Positions 13,815-25,913 of a stretch of DNA of 64,000 bases are shown here, piece by piece. The DNA is taken from NCBI GenBank assembly GCA_038503065.1, contig JBCAMK010000021.1:1116001-1180000 (forward strand), given 5' to 3'. This DNA comes from Paragyromitra xinjiangensis (taxonomy: Eukaryota > Ascomycota > Pezizomycetes > Pezizales > Discinaceae). Position 1 is the stretch's first letter, and every line of letters begins with the position of its first letter. The notes under the pieces were generated by a model that saw only the letters and a list, made by a program, of their open reading frames with translations, did not search any database and had not been told where the DNA came from. Made by a program: the position numbers and the translations under genes.

Positions 13815-14601
13815 TCAACTTTCAACCTCCTCGACGACCACATCCTTGCACCTAGCCAAAATTTGCAATACATCCAACGACTTAATGCAAACCTGCGTCA
13901 TGACCCTCCCATCACGCGCCTTCCGCACCCGCGGTCTCATTGCCCCAGGAGCATTACCATGAGATTCAGCACAAGGACCTTCAACGATAGGTGCTGTGTC
14001 GAAGTGAGCGGATTTCTCACCCGACGAACTTCCATTACGGTTTCCATGAACCCACTATTTCGCACCGAAATATATGAGAACTGGCTAGTAAATTAAATAA
14101 CAGTAGTAAGGGGGGGATGCGTGGTGGCTTGAGAATATCAACGATAGAGATATAGCAGGGGCAAACCTGTGTCCATTCCGCACAAGCCTCATTCCAAACC
14201 ATAGCACCGTGGAAATGATACGCAGGGATCCTGAAGATCAATAACCCACCGCTTTCCTGTCTATTACAGATACAGTCATGATAGCAGCCACATCCTAGAT
14301 TCGCTGGATTTCTAGCCTTCTTGTTAGAATACTCCGCTGCTTGAGAGGCGTAGCACTCTGCGAGCTCCCGGTCCCGGGAGAAATATGCTGCTGGAGTTCC
14401 AAGGGTGTGGAACTGGCCTGCATAGAGTGTGGTTAGTAGTTTGCACTTTGTGGTGATGTCTGTGGTGGCTATGTAGAGTTTGGCTTGGGTGAGTGTGGTT
14501 CCGCGGTAGAGGGTTATATATTCCTGCTGTTCCTCATTTTTCCCTACTTTTTCACTGACGGTCAGGCTTAACGGCTTCACAGGGCTGGTTTTGAACTTCA
14601 T
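13815..14601 (-). CDS. Hypothetical protein, possible ADP-ribosyltransferase-like fold
   Basis: The two exons are 14601-14167 and 14054-13815, with a 112-nt GT-AG intron, giving 224 residues. I chose the ATG at 14601 (MKFKTSPVKP); the open frame extends upstream to 14757 without a better start. I do not recognise a named family. The order of motifs suggests an ADP-ribosyltransferase-like fold: LYRGTT near residue 33, then FHTLGTPAAYFSRDRELAECYA, then a cysteine cluster (GCGCYHDCICN), a strand GGLLIFRIP, and EACAEWTQ spliced to WVHGNRNG. YRGT, the AYFS/A..YA segment and a late Glu are typical of such folds, but a catalytic triad is not proven. The tail ends in an acidic helix (CKDVVVEEVES). 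Splicing keeps a long frame and joins two hydrophilic, well-formed segments, so I am fairly sure it is a gene. The function is inference. Confidence 0.7.
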
Positions 14602-16472
14602 GATTGGTGTAGAGCAGTTAGATGTTTTAAGAGTTATTGTAAATAGATAAGTTTGCTTCAAGATAATGTTGCGTCTTTCCAGATTATTTTTCCGTGATCG
14701 TGGAGATGTGTATAGAGAAGAGCTATGTAGTAGAAGCAAACTATCTAGAAAAGGCAATGACTACGTAAACTAGAACTTAATACTATGAATCTAATGTTAC
14801 AATGATCAATCGGAACCACGACTGCCTTAGTTGCGTGACAGATGAGACGACTTTAACAGGTCAGGTATCACGACATAGTGTTCGTCAGTCACAAAACTCT
14901 GGTTTCACTCAAAGTTTATTTAGAGTTTCCTATTCCGCGTAGGTAGAATTGTTAGTACTAGCATTGGTCATCTGGAATAGTATTACTACGGCGAGAGCGG
15001 TAGTTATACAGAGTTGATCCAGTGGATTGCCGCGGCGTGGGTTGTTGAAATGGGTTGTAGTTAGTGGGACATTAATTGTGCTATAAAATAGACTTATTAA
15101 AAAGGAGATGGGACATCCAGATACATCTGACCTTCCTCTAATCCAGTTTGTATCTATCAAAGTACCAGGTTGTGCAAGAAGACTACGTTAGGCATCCGAA
15201 ATTCTCCCCGTACTACACCAGAGCCAGCCCGAGATCCCTAGTATCTCCGATACAGCAATTCGGATTCGGAGGTCTATAACTTTCAGTGCTCGATAAAACG
15301 CCTGGCGCGATTGCCGTATTATATGATAGCATCGTATCGAAAACTCCGCGTAACATCTCGCCTTTGACCATTCCCACTTTCAATTCTCACCCACCCCACC
15401 AGCAAAAGAAAAAGGCTAGGGGCGCTTGCGTGGCCATCGGACCGATCATGAATATAATCTCTTCGTCGTCCCGATCCGTAACTTAAGGTCAATAAGGTTC
15501 CTAGATACTGCCAGCAACTATGTGCGATGCTGACAGCGTTTTTTTTTCTTCCAAACCCTCAGCCTCCGGGGGGAAAAAAAAACTCGAAATGTATGGTCTC
15601 GTAAGTAACATGAAAGCAAGGCGAGCGGAAAGAGCGTCCGGTCAACATTACATTCTGAACTCGCCTCGCGCGCTGTTTTGTATGATTCGCAGGACATCGG
15701 AGACATGTAGTAGAGTACATACATACTCTCTAGCTAACATTGTAATGTGTACCTGCAGTTTTGATTGGCCTTTGTGCAACTTTACCTGGTAAAGAAGAAG
15801 AAAAACACTGTGGTCGAACTGCTGGCCCAACCCCGCACCGGTCCTGTTCGTGAAGTGAAAACTGATCCGAAAGCTTCGCTGTCAATCCCACAAACTGCGT
15901 GGATACCTGGTAATCATAGTTGACGGACATGTCAGGCGCCGTACGGTTCACCATGCATATGCAAGCGAATCCAGTGCCAGAGTACCTTGATACACTGGAA
16001 TACAGCTGGCGCAAACTGGGGGAGTTGAAGTACCTACGCATAGCTAACTGTATGAACAAGCACTGGCACATACACCATACGCCGTCACCATAATCCTATG
16101 AAGGTTCTCACGGTGGTGTTGGGCAGTAAGAAGTGTATGTCGCGCAATTTCATTCAAATCCAGCAGTCTGTCGATCACGGAGATGCTTGTCTCACATCCC
16201 AAGATCCTCTGGGTCTCTCCGACCCCCAAACGTAGGGGCCAGATCCGTTTCGCTTGTGCCCCGGCGTGGGGGTTTTACGTCCTCTGCAATCCGCCACAAC
16301 ATCGGCTCCGGCCTTTACCTATCTGTCGTCTCCAGCCCCACCTAGCCTTGTCGTCATTCACGTCCAAATCCCACTTGTCACTGTGCTGTACCTCGTCTTT
16401 TCAACAACTGTCCTGTTACAGCTGCAGACTCTATTCGATACTCAAAGAAAGCAACAAAATAAGGAAAGCACG
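14602..16472. other. Intergenic, 1.9 kb
   Basis: No supported gene. Several frames of 60-110 codons overlap in opposite directions around 15500-16350 with no recognisable content. The last ~200 bases (16270-16470) are pyrimidine-rich and probably form the leader of the DUF3602 gene. Confidence 0.45.
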
Positions 16473-17143
16473 ATGTCCGGCTACGTTAGAATGGGCCGCG
16501 GCGGCGCGGGGAACACGTTCTCCAAAGAAGAGCTCCACAAAAAAGTACTGTAACCCCGCAATTATCCCCGATTGATCATTTCCACAACAACCCCAACCCG
16601 TTGAACTCTAGACACTAAGCTTTCCCATCCGGTTATTGTAGGAAGAAGACCTCGAAGCTCAAGAATCTAAGGTACCGCATAATGAGCCAGTCCTCGAAGA
16701 GACCTCACCTCCAGATCATCCGGAAGGCTACAAACACATGTAACTTCCTATCCCTAGTTTATCTAGATTCCCCCGAAAGATCAGTTTAACCAACCGGAAT
16801 CGTTCACAGGGGCCGTGGCGGAGCAGGGAATTGGTTCGTCCCCGCCGAACTCGCCTCTGGCGTGATCGCGGACTCTTCAGAAGCTCCCACGCCTGAACCT
16901 CCTGCCGAACATTCTCCTTCTGTTCGTCCCTGGCGTGGTCGTGGCGGTGCTGGGAATTTTGCAGCCGACACTCCACAAGAGCTTGAGAATGTTCAGAAAG
17001 AAGAGACGGAGAGGGCAAAATTGGAGGAAGCGCGAGTTAGGGCTAGTGTTGATCAGACGCTCCAGAGGCCGACTCAGGCGCATATCAAGGATGGAGAGAA
17101 ACCTTTCCATCACGAACTTGGATGGCGGGAAGCTGGACTATAA
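16473..17143 (+). CDS. DUF3602 / Par32-like protein with GRGGAGN repeats
   Basis: The three exons are 16473-16544, 16642-16739 and 16810-17143. The introns are 97 and 70 nt and the protein has 167 residues. It carries three copies of the family motif: GRGGAGNTF near residue 8, GRGGAGNWF at the start of exon 3, and GRGGAGNF about 50 residues later. The rest is acidic and rich in Pro and Glu, with a short charged helix (KEETERAKLEEARVRA), so it is probably disordered. This is the Pfam DUF3602 family, which includes yeast Par32, a phosphoprotein linked to TORC1 and ammonium-transporter control. Extending that role here is inference. The second intron splits an ATG codon directly before a repeat, and the frames agree at both junctions. 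Confidence 0.88.
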
Positions 17144-20100
17144 TAAACCTGGTAGTAATGTATAGTGGGGTTTCTGAGTCGAAGGCGAAATATTAGGAAT
17201 CCATTTTTCGTGCTCTTGTTAGTTTAGTGTTTATACAGGAAAAAAAGAGCTTGAAGGAATATAGAACATCGTATTCCACAGAAACAAAGGTTTACGGGGC
17301 TGTTTTCTTTCATTGTATCTCCAAGTTTGCTTCCGTGGTGAATCACTGTTCCGATCCCGCATCCATGGTTCTGCTGTTCCGCTAGATAAATATCGGGATT
17401 TACATTATCAACGCCCCAGAACATCGGGTTCCGAATTCCTGCGGCGCATTATCGCCGTATTTACCGTGCCCCCCACGCCCTGAGGCTCTCTCCACCAGGA
17501 CTGATGCTGCTGAACCCAAAAATACAAATGTCAAAATGAAGCCCTGTATGCCATGAACCATACGTAGCCACACCTTATAGCATCCAAGACATGGAGAAGA
17601 ACCGAATTCGATGTTTCTAAAATACCATGTTTTCAAGATCAAGCTGCAACTGATCTTCCTTACGAGTCTTGGTGTTCCATGTCGCACGGATAATCCTGTC
17701 TATTTCCTGATTGGGAGAATCGCTTGCATCTGCAGCATGGCTGCTCGCGGCGCACTTGCATGAGGTGGCTTGCATTCGTTTAGGCCACACTATCAACTTT
17801 GTTCGTTGAGGCCGTATTTTCACTCAGGCAACAACGGTCCCAGAATTTTGTTTCCTGAGAGAGAGGAAGAAAAAAAAAAAAGCATCCCGCTCTTTTCTCG
17901 TGTCAAATTTTCAAAGAACATCCTTACATTTCGCACATTTTGCACATTTTACGCAATTGATCATTTCAGACCCTCACAAGAGTCGTATTTACCCATTAAC
18001 ATCCCACTTTTCTTTTCCATCACTTTTTGCCGTCGATAGTCAACCCTTTCAACTAGCTTTTTTTTTCTTTCTTTTTTACTCTTCTCCCGTAGACGACTGT
18101 CATCCGGCTGGTTTTTCCGGGATCTACAAATTCCCTGTGGATAGAAAAAAAGTGAAGAAAAAATCACGCCTGTGAGGCAGTCGTCGGGAAAAAGTATGTA
18201 GTTCGTGATTCTCCCGGACAATTTCTCTATCCAAACCCTTGCTAGGGCTGATAGAACTGCAGCTTCGTTTGGAATCCTAGTTGATCCCCCCCCTCCCCCT
18301 CCCCGCTTCGTGGATCAATTGACATGGTACTAAAAAAGGTACAAGCTGAGCATCAGGACTGGATTTTTTTTTCTCTCTTCACTCGTACCTGATGGGCTAC
18401 TGAGTGGAGTTAGGTAAACATAGGTACCTAATCGCATCCGTCACGTTAGCTTTTCCCTATAAGCAACGTGGTAAGAGAGTGCGGGGGAGGGGGGGAGTAT
18501 TTGAATGTCAATGGCTTTGAAATACAGAACCGGACCGGATTCCCAAAGATCTCGTAAGAAACCCGGATGTCCACCCGTCCCGTAAGGTAAAACAATTAAG
18601 AAACTCGCATGACAGCTCCAGGTTTCTGTGCTTCCGAGCCCTGACGAGGAGAAAATCATCATTCCCTTAACCCTCAACCGGATCCATTCCCTCCCCCCGC
18701 AAAAAACCATCGTTTGGGCCAAGGTTGTATGTAATTCCGAGAGGCTAGCTAGGATCCGTGCCGGCGTAACGATTTACCGGGTCAAACGAGGAGGAGAGCG
18801 AAGCGAACCGATACGATCACACGAAAATGATCACCAGCTAGTTGAAAAGATGGGGAACAGGGAGGAAAAAAAACAAAAAGTTAAGACCGAGTAAAAAAAA
18901 TAAATGAGAAGCTGCTTGAATATGGGGGCTTGAGTGATGATCGATTGCTGGTTTCTGTCTGGACCACCTGATTTGTTCCTGGGGGAGCATGAAAAAGGTG
19001 GGGTAGGTAGGCAGTTCTTCGATTCGAACTGGTTCCTGTTCTCGGCCTTACGTGCATGGCTGGCCTGGCTGCATACTGGTGGTTGCGTGCGTGCTACTAT
19101 TGTTTTTTTTCTTCTCAAAAAAAAATTGAGTCTTTTTTATCCGTGGGGAAGGAAGCGCAAAAGTTGTGAACGATGTTGGTTGGAGATTTGCTTTTACTTG
19201 CGCGCTGCTCGGCCATTCTCCTGTAGAAACGGAAGAATTCAGAAGGAGAGAGCTTCAATCGCAACATGCAGAAGTAGAAGCAGAAGCAGAAGCAGAACTG
19301 GCTCTGGCTGGATTGATCTCGCCTTGAGAAACATTTTTATTTATCAGCCTCGTGATCGCGCGAGATTTTGTAGGATAGCCGAACGAACGGACGAACGAAC
19401 GAGCCCCTTGAGCAGAGAAAGCAGGCCAAAGGACACAACCATCAACCCCAAAAAAGAAGAAAAAAACCTTGGAACGCTCGCAAAGCTGGAGAAATCGTGA
19501 ACGTGTTCGACCGCCCATCCCTCCTTTCTTGGAATTCCGCATTCGATCTCGTTCTTTCTATATCGTCTCTCCGGCTTTTCAGCTCCATTCATTACCCACA
19601 TCACATCCATCCTCTTTCCTTCATCTAGCCTCTTTTCTTTCTCAATCACATCTCGACGCTTCCTACTTTTCTTCTCCGTCCACTCCGTTTTTATTTTTGT
19701 TTTCCGTTCTATTATATTTTCCTCCCTCGTTTTGCCTTACCGAGCATTTGTCAACCTGGGCCCCGTCTCTCCTTCGATCTTCGATACCAATCTTCTGTCA
19801 TCCCCCCCTCCTCCGAAACTAGGTTGCACGAGAGAAATTGAAACACACAGCAATAGTGCGCAATTCTAATTCAACCAAGCGCTTTCCGTTTTGAGCGACG
19901 TTTCTTTTTTTGGGCGTTGCGTACGATTCTTTGTGGGAGGGTTCTAAGAATTTTTTTTTGTTTCCTGCTTCTTCTTCCCCTTCAATAACACTCTCATCCT
20001 TAGTGAAGTTGGAATTTTGAAAAAGCAGACAGCAAAGAGATATATCTTTTTATTTTTATTTTTATTACCTTCCTCATTGTCAATTTTAATCCTACGGTAT

Positions 20101-20470
20101 TTTTATTTCTATTGCGGCAAACTACAACATTCTCATCGGCCCTGAGTCATTTAAGCAGCAAGCAAGCAAGCTATTTGGATCTCTCTTTTCTATTTTGTGT
20201 CATCCACAGGGGGTTTATCTCAGCTTTATCATTTGAAAGCACACCTCCTAGAAGCCATCAGGAACAGCGATACAGAAAGCAAGGAGGAAAGGAAGAGAAA
20301 TACATACAAGGAAGCCCGGAACCAACAGGCGTTTTGTGTGGTGCTTACACCAATAAAACAGGGGAGCTCCGCCTTACTCGCGTCCTTTTTTTCTTTTCTT
20401 TTCAAAGCTCTCTTTTAGAAAAAAAAAAAAAGTGTTCGTAGTTGGCTGAAGCCTGGTGACCGGGAACACC
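17144..20470. other. Intergenic, 3.3 kb, with the long leader of the C2H2 gene
   Basis: No supported gene. The right half (about 18900-20470) is rich in T and CT tracts and simple repeats, including GAAGCA-type repeats near 19270 and GAAC-type repeats near 19380. This is typical of a long fungal promoter and 5' UTR. Frames up to 188 codons here (for example 18934-19500) are repeat-driven. Confidence 0.45.
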
Positions 20471-22386
20471 ATGGCTTCCACAAAGGTAAATCCTTCTCTT
20501 TCTCCCCTTCCCGTCCCCCTTTCTTGAAATTCCTCTCTCTCTCTCTCTCTACCCGAAAAAAGACAACTTATCTGAGTGCTGGAAAAAAAAAGGACTCTGT
20601 ATCGCCTCGATTTCAACCCCCATCTCCAACTTCTAGCGCCCTCCCAATCAAAGCCCCCCCGCCCCATCACCGTAACCACTCTTTTAGCTCCGCGAATTCC
20701 CACCGTGTCACACGTCGAAAAAGCATGTCTTCAACAGCAGGCGCGAATATGGCTGCCGTAGTCGCGGCTGCTAAGGAAGCTGTTGCTGAGGTTCCTTTTT
20801 CGCTTCCGGTACCACCGGCGAATGTTGGATTGGCGAGGAGTCCGGGGAGGAGCAACGGGAAAGTTATGGCGTTAGGGAAGAGCGGTACTGGAAGTGCTGT
20901 GGGAGGGGGAAGCAGTGGTTACCCCAGCCCGCCGAGTAGCTTGCCTACTTCGGGTCCGTTCAGCAACGGGGTGACGGCGCCGATTGGAGGGACTGTTCAG
21001 AACTTGCAGTTCCCGAGGAAAACTGGGAGCTTTGGGAATGGGAGTGGGGATAGTGCTATTACTGAGGGGTATGGGCCGGAACTGAAGGGTTCGGGGAGAA
21101 GGAGAGCGAGTGAGGGCGCGCATCTGATACTTGGAGGTACTCCAGGCCCAGAAGGAAGCATCTCTGGAAGGGGGAGCAGAGCACGCAGCGGCAGCGAGTT
21201 GAAGTGTGAAAAGTGTGGGAAGGGGTATAAACATAGTTCTTGTTTGACGAAACATTTGTTTGTGCTCCCCTCCTTCATATATTTGTTCTTTCCGGGTTTC
21301 GCTCGAACAAGAATTACTTTTTATTGCTCCTACCCCACACTTCGTCTCTTGGGGCCTTCGTTTCTTCTTTCCGTATCCTGGCACAATACCTTCCTTTTTA
21401 ATTTTACCTTGACAAAAGTTGGATATATACCCTGCCGTTTCTTACATAGTAGTCTTGTTTTGACACTTAATCACATTTCTCCCATTCCTCCTTCTACTCG
21501 AGCTTCAATGAGCTCCCCATTCCGCATCGCGAAGCCTTGATTTACTTACGTCATGTGATATAGGTGGGAACACACACCAGAATGGTCCTATACATCCAAG
21601 CTACTGATTTCCAAACACCAACAAGTCCAACTTCTCGAAGCGGCCTCGATCCTAGTGTCAATGAACCCTAGCACAACACCACCAGCTTCTTCATCGGGTG
21701 CTTCAATTCACGAGGGTAATTCCTCAACAAATGATGGTTCATCAAGCTCCGAAGACACTACACCACCGCCCCAAGGGTTTTCTGGGTCGGATATCGGTAG
21801 CCCATTACCAACCCCCCGAGGGATTCGGAATGGAGCTGGGAAACCTGGGAAAAGATTATCGTCGGGATCTTATTCACGATCATATCAAGCTTCAAGTGGG
21901 AATGGTCCTGTTGGAAGTGCTCCGAATTCGGCTGGGTTCCCTAGCCATTTCGTGCAGAAATCCACTAGGCCTCGCGCGGGTAGCGTTGCTAGTAGTATGA
22001 GAAGTCCAGCTATGAGACCAACGTCCGTAACTGCAGAAGACGAGGCTCTTGCATCTGCTATAGAGCTATTAAGTTGTTCCTTCCGCACTGCTACTACACC
22101 AATTATAGGGCCGACCGTGATTGCAGGAAGCATTCCAAGAGGAGGAATCGCTGGAATGTGTTCCCCACCTGTTGCTGCGGGAAGCTTCCTCGGGCCATTG
22201 AACAATGTCCTGGAAATGAAGAGGGAGGAGGAAGATGATGTGAGGATGGAAGATCTAGAGGAAAGTCGTGATGAAGACGAGGAAGACTTGGAGGAGGAAG
22301 ACGAGAGTGAAATTGAAGAAAGATGGACAAGGAGGCGGGGTAGCGACGAAGAGGAAGATGGTGTTTTTGGGAGGATGGAAGAATAG
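20471..22386 (+). CDS. C2H2 zinc-finger protein (single finger, Pezizomycotina-conserved type)
   Basis: The three exons are 20471-20485 (only MASTK), 20593-21257 and 21564-22386, giving 500 residues. One C2H2 finger sits at residues 210-230: CEKCGKGYKHSSCLTKHLWEH, that is C-x2-C-x12-H-x3-H. A conserved segment follows (TPEWSYTSKLLISKHQQVQL). A 306-nt intron splits the Leu codon inside the finger, so its removal is needed to complete the last histidine. The flanks are low-complexity (Ser, Gly, Pro). The C-terminal ~60 residues are strongly acidic and arginine-mixed (EEDDVRMEDLEESRDEDEED). The single finger with the TPEW segment is widely conserved in filamentous ascomycetes. Nuclear location and a transcriptional or chromatin role are inferred. 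The tiny first exon depends on an A-rich acceptor and is the weakest point. Confidence 0.87.
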
Positions 22387-25300
22387 ATACTTGTATCAAC
22401 GAGGATGTCCGATGATGTTATCGGCGACGGTTGCAGCGGGGTTAGGTGGCTCTCCCGTCACAAATTAAGCAGCGACCCTCTGGGTCATGGGAGGAAGATA
22501 TCAAAAACAAAACAAAAAACAAAAAAAACATACAAGATACAACATACCACATTGTACAGACTTGGTTTTTCTTCAGCTTCTACTTTTTCCCGAAATCTTG
22601 TATTCCTCATGGGTCACTTTTTTTTCTCCCTTTTTTTGACTTTCAACGGTTGCTTTTCTCTCGGAAGATCCGCGCAGAGAAGAACAGACGAACAACGGAC
22701 GATCTGCGGGCGTTGCCGACGACGATCGACAGGGCTTATTACAATCGCTTTTTGAATGAGCGAACGAGCGAGCGGGATGATGGGACCCGATGAGCAAAAG
22801 TCAGATCTGTCCTTGTCTGATGTCATAGAGGAAAGCATTATCGTCTTCCTATGATTATTTTTTTCACTTTACGTATGGCAGGACCTGTTTCCTTTTGGTT
22901 GTTTTTCGAGAAACGGGGCGCTTGTGTTCTTATTCCGGTGGATGCGTTGGCAATGGGGGGTTGGTCGGTTTCTTTTTTTTCTTCCTCTTTCCTTTTTCTC
23001 CGCATTTGATTGGAAACTTGTTTCGCTCTTCTTTGCTTGGGTGGCCTTTTTATTTTTTGGTGGGTAGGGAATCGGGATTGGATCGCTAAGGTCAGGTGAT
23101 CTCGACCTGAGTGGCGACTTGCAGGACGCGGTGTTCTGGTATGTAGCGACGAGGATCTTATCTGCATGTTTACTGTTCTTTTATGCTTCAATACGTACTA
23201 TGACGAAGCAATAGTACCACAAGTCTCCCTTTTCTCGGTAGATTTTTTTTTCTGTTTTGGTGTCCTCTTCGTTTGCATTTTGAATTTATGAGAAAACCAG
23301 GGGAATTGGAACTTGGGCTACATGTTTCTATGCCGTAATTGATATTCCTCATGACCGGTGGTTCGGGTTGGCGGAGCTTGGGGAGATGAGATGATGTTGC
23401 TGGCACAGCATAGCATGCGTCAGATTGGCTAGAGGGCTGATGAGATCGGCAGTTGGAGCGAGATCGTCTTAGGCTGCGAGGACGTTCTTCTGCAGAAGAT
23501 TGGACGGAAGCTTCCCAACATTGAGAGAAAGGAAATTGCAACTTTTGGCCTCATACGGACAAAAGCCCATGAATTGGCGGCTGCAGTATGAGATACTGGC
23601 ACATATCGTGAACGGGCAGGAGGCTGAGGAAGCAACGACGACGTGTCTTTAAATCTTCGCCGTGAGATGCGGGGTGGACCCTGCGTTCAATGATGTGATT
23701 GAGGTGCGTGAGGAAATTGTTGAGGTGGGCTTGTGTGAACTCACGGGGGGGGGGGTTAGATTGATGTCGAATTCCGTGTGTGTTCTCTGTTGTGCAGTAA
23801 ACGTATTATGTAGTAGCAGACTTTGCATAGGGAAATTTGAGAGCGGAAAGCACGAGACCGAAATGCAAAGCTCTGATTTCTCTGATTTCTCGGAAATGAG
23901 CTGTCTCTTAGCGTGATTTTCACTGCACAGATTCCGAGCATCCTGTTGAATTCCTTCGGTCTACTATTTGACGCTTTTCGTTGAGGGTGGTCGTGGGAAC
24001 TCGTGTATGGCAGGCTGGAGGCAAGGCTACATGTATCAATAAGACTTTTAGACTGGACTGGTTTCCGGGATTTCTGAACCCTCGTAGGCCTTGCCGAGAA
24101 CCTATGTACCTATAGGATACTTTCGCCATATGTATGGTAGCTCCGAAAAGCAAAGTAAACCACGGCCATGAGGTGCTCTACTGAGTAAATAGAGTACTAC
24201 CTACCTACCTGCCTACAGATACCGGCAATGCCTATGCATTCTGTAAGGAGGAAATCCGTTTTCTTTTCCGAGTGACATGTACCTATGTACCTACCTTACC
24301 ACGTACCAGGATACGGTCTGCCCCATGCTTCCGCTCCAAGAGACCGTAAAGACCAATTCGCACCTTGTGCCGATATCGATGATGGACGGAGGGCCGACGC
24401 CGAGCAGCCGTGCAAACTTGGAACTTTCTTAATTCAGAACGTGTGTACAGCTGGCCATCTCGTCCAGCGAATGAGAAGCAATGAGGGTTACCCACTCCTG
24501 CAGCCTCGATTCGGTGGGGGACGCACCAACACGCCTGTCAGAGAGCGCGCCCGAGGCGAAAAGGGAAAGGTCGAGAGAACAATAGAGGGGCTTAGGTGGG
24601 GAGAGGTTGCGACAACGCAGAATTACTACATCGACCCCCTCTGACCTACACACGCTCCATAGCTCGCGCGCACAGCACACACACTCGCTCGCTCGCTCGC
24701 ACACAGACGCCTGGACACGTATGCAAGCAGCAGCAGCAGCAGGAGCAGCAGGAGCAGGAGCAGATGAGACTCACTGGCCTTTCACCGCCCCTCCTTTCTC
24801 CTCTCTTCCCCTCGCCTCCCGATTCACTCCGTCTTGAGAAGAAGCAGAGCAACATGGCCAGAGAGAAGGGACAGACAACCTCTCGAATTAGAATTCCTCC
24901 ATGTATCTCGTCCTGACAGGGCGCGACGTCTGTGAGGCAAATTAGACGCCGCGTCTTGGAGCTGCAGGTTCCATTGGGGGACAGCGCGAGAGGGTCCATT
25001 GGAGATTGAGGATGTCCCATGTACATACAGTACAACAACAACATGGCAGTCTTTTCTCTCGACTGGCTTCGCTGGCCAGCGTGGCCGCGGCGATCTGGCT
25101 TGCTATACTTTATTCACTGCTCCTCTGCCTGCCCGCCTGTATTGCAGCCTTCCTTCTTTCTTTCCTTCTTCCTCTCTCCTCCCGCCCCTCTCTCCTCTAC
25201 TCTAATAGAGATCCCCCGTCTACTGAGTTTTCCCAGCTTCGTATACATCTCGCTGTCAATTCCTGATTGTGCATCCACGACCCCCTCTTCCTCACCCCCC

Positions 25301-25913
25301 CCCTCCCGCTGTCATCATCTAGCCCGTGGTCCTTCAGCTTTCCTGCTCCCACATTCCCGGGAAATTTCTAGGGAAAACACTTTCAGAGGCAATCTAGGTG
25401 TACCTACTACCCCACACCCACCCACCCAACACGTCTCCCTCCTTCCTTTTTTTGATAGTCGCATCTAGCCAGCCTTGGTGAGCCAAACGCAGAAGAGGAA
25501 TCAAAACAAATCACTCCCATCGAATCGTGTGTGCGAAACGTGTGGACAACATACAGTCTTGTCATCCATCTGCTAGCCCTTGATCCATAGATTTGTCCCC
25601 AGTCGCCACCTATTGGTATATATCTGACCTCTTCTTGATGCTGCCCTTCCGAAGCAGATAATTTTATTGTCGTTCTGGGTTCTAATTCCCTTCCTAGCTA
25701 GAAGCTTGAACGAAGTAGTATCCTCCCACCAACACATCATTGCATAGTTTCGACCACCCTCGATTCATCCTTGCGAGCTTGATACCTACCTGAACCATCG
25801 TCTTTTAGTCTCTAGACAAATCTCATTAGGCCCAGCAGATCCCAGCAAGTCAGAAGCTTGCACCGCTCGCTACATCGGACGAGATCGGATAATTTGTATA
25901 TGCGATTATAGTC
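22387..25913. other. Intergenic, 3.5 kb, promoter side of the MATH-BTB gene
   Basis: No supported gene. Minus-strand frames at 23188-23635 are Ser/Pro/Arg-rich and open, but I could not build a gene from them. Simple repeats occur at 24180-24215 (ACCT-type), 24665-24705 (CACA then GCTC) and 24725-24762 (GCA/GGA). The last ~700 bases contain pyrimidine-rich tracts expected for a leader. Confidence 0.45.
24725..24762. repeat. GCA/GGAGCA trinucleotide repeat
   Basis: A run of GCA and GGA units directly follows a CACA/GCTC simple-repeat block at 24665-24705. It lies in non-coding sequence upstream of the MATH-BTB gene. The triplets give short Gln- or Ala-rich frames on the plus strand that are not genes. 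Confidence 0.7.

Noticed and set aside
18934..19500. 188-codon plus-strand frame
   Set aside because: It runs through SR-like and GAAC simple repeats in the long leader of the C2H2 gene, with no recognisable domain.
20524..20592. Extension of the C2H2 exon 2 frame to the left of 20593
   Set aside because: It is a CT-repeat-rich sequence translating to low-complexity Ser/Leu. Splicing from MASTK at 20485 explains the start better.
23188..23635. Two overlapping Ser/Pro/Arg-rich minus-strand frames
   Set aside because: They lie in the same region in different frames with no domain. A spliced gene is possible, but I could not find consistent junctions.
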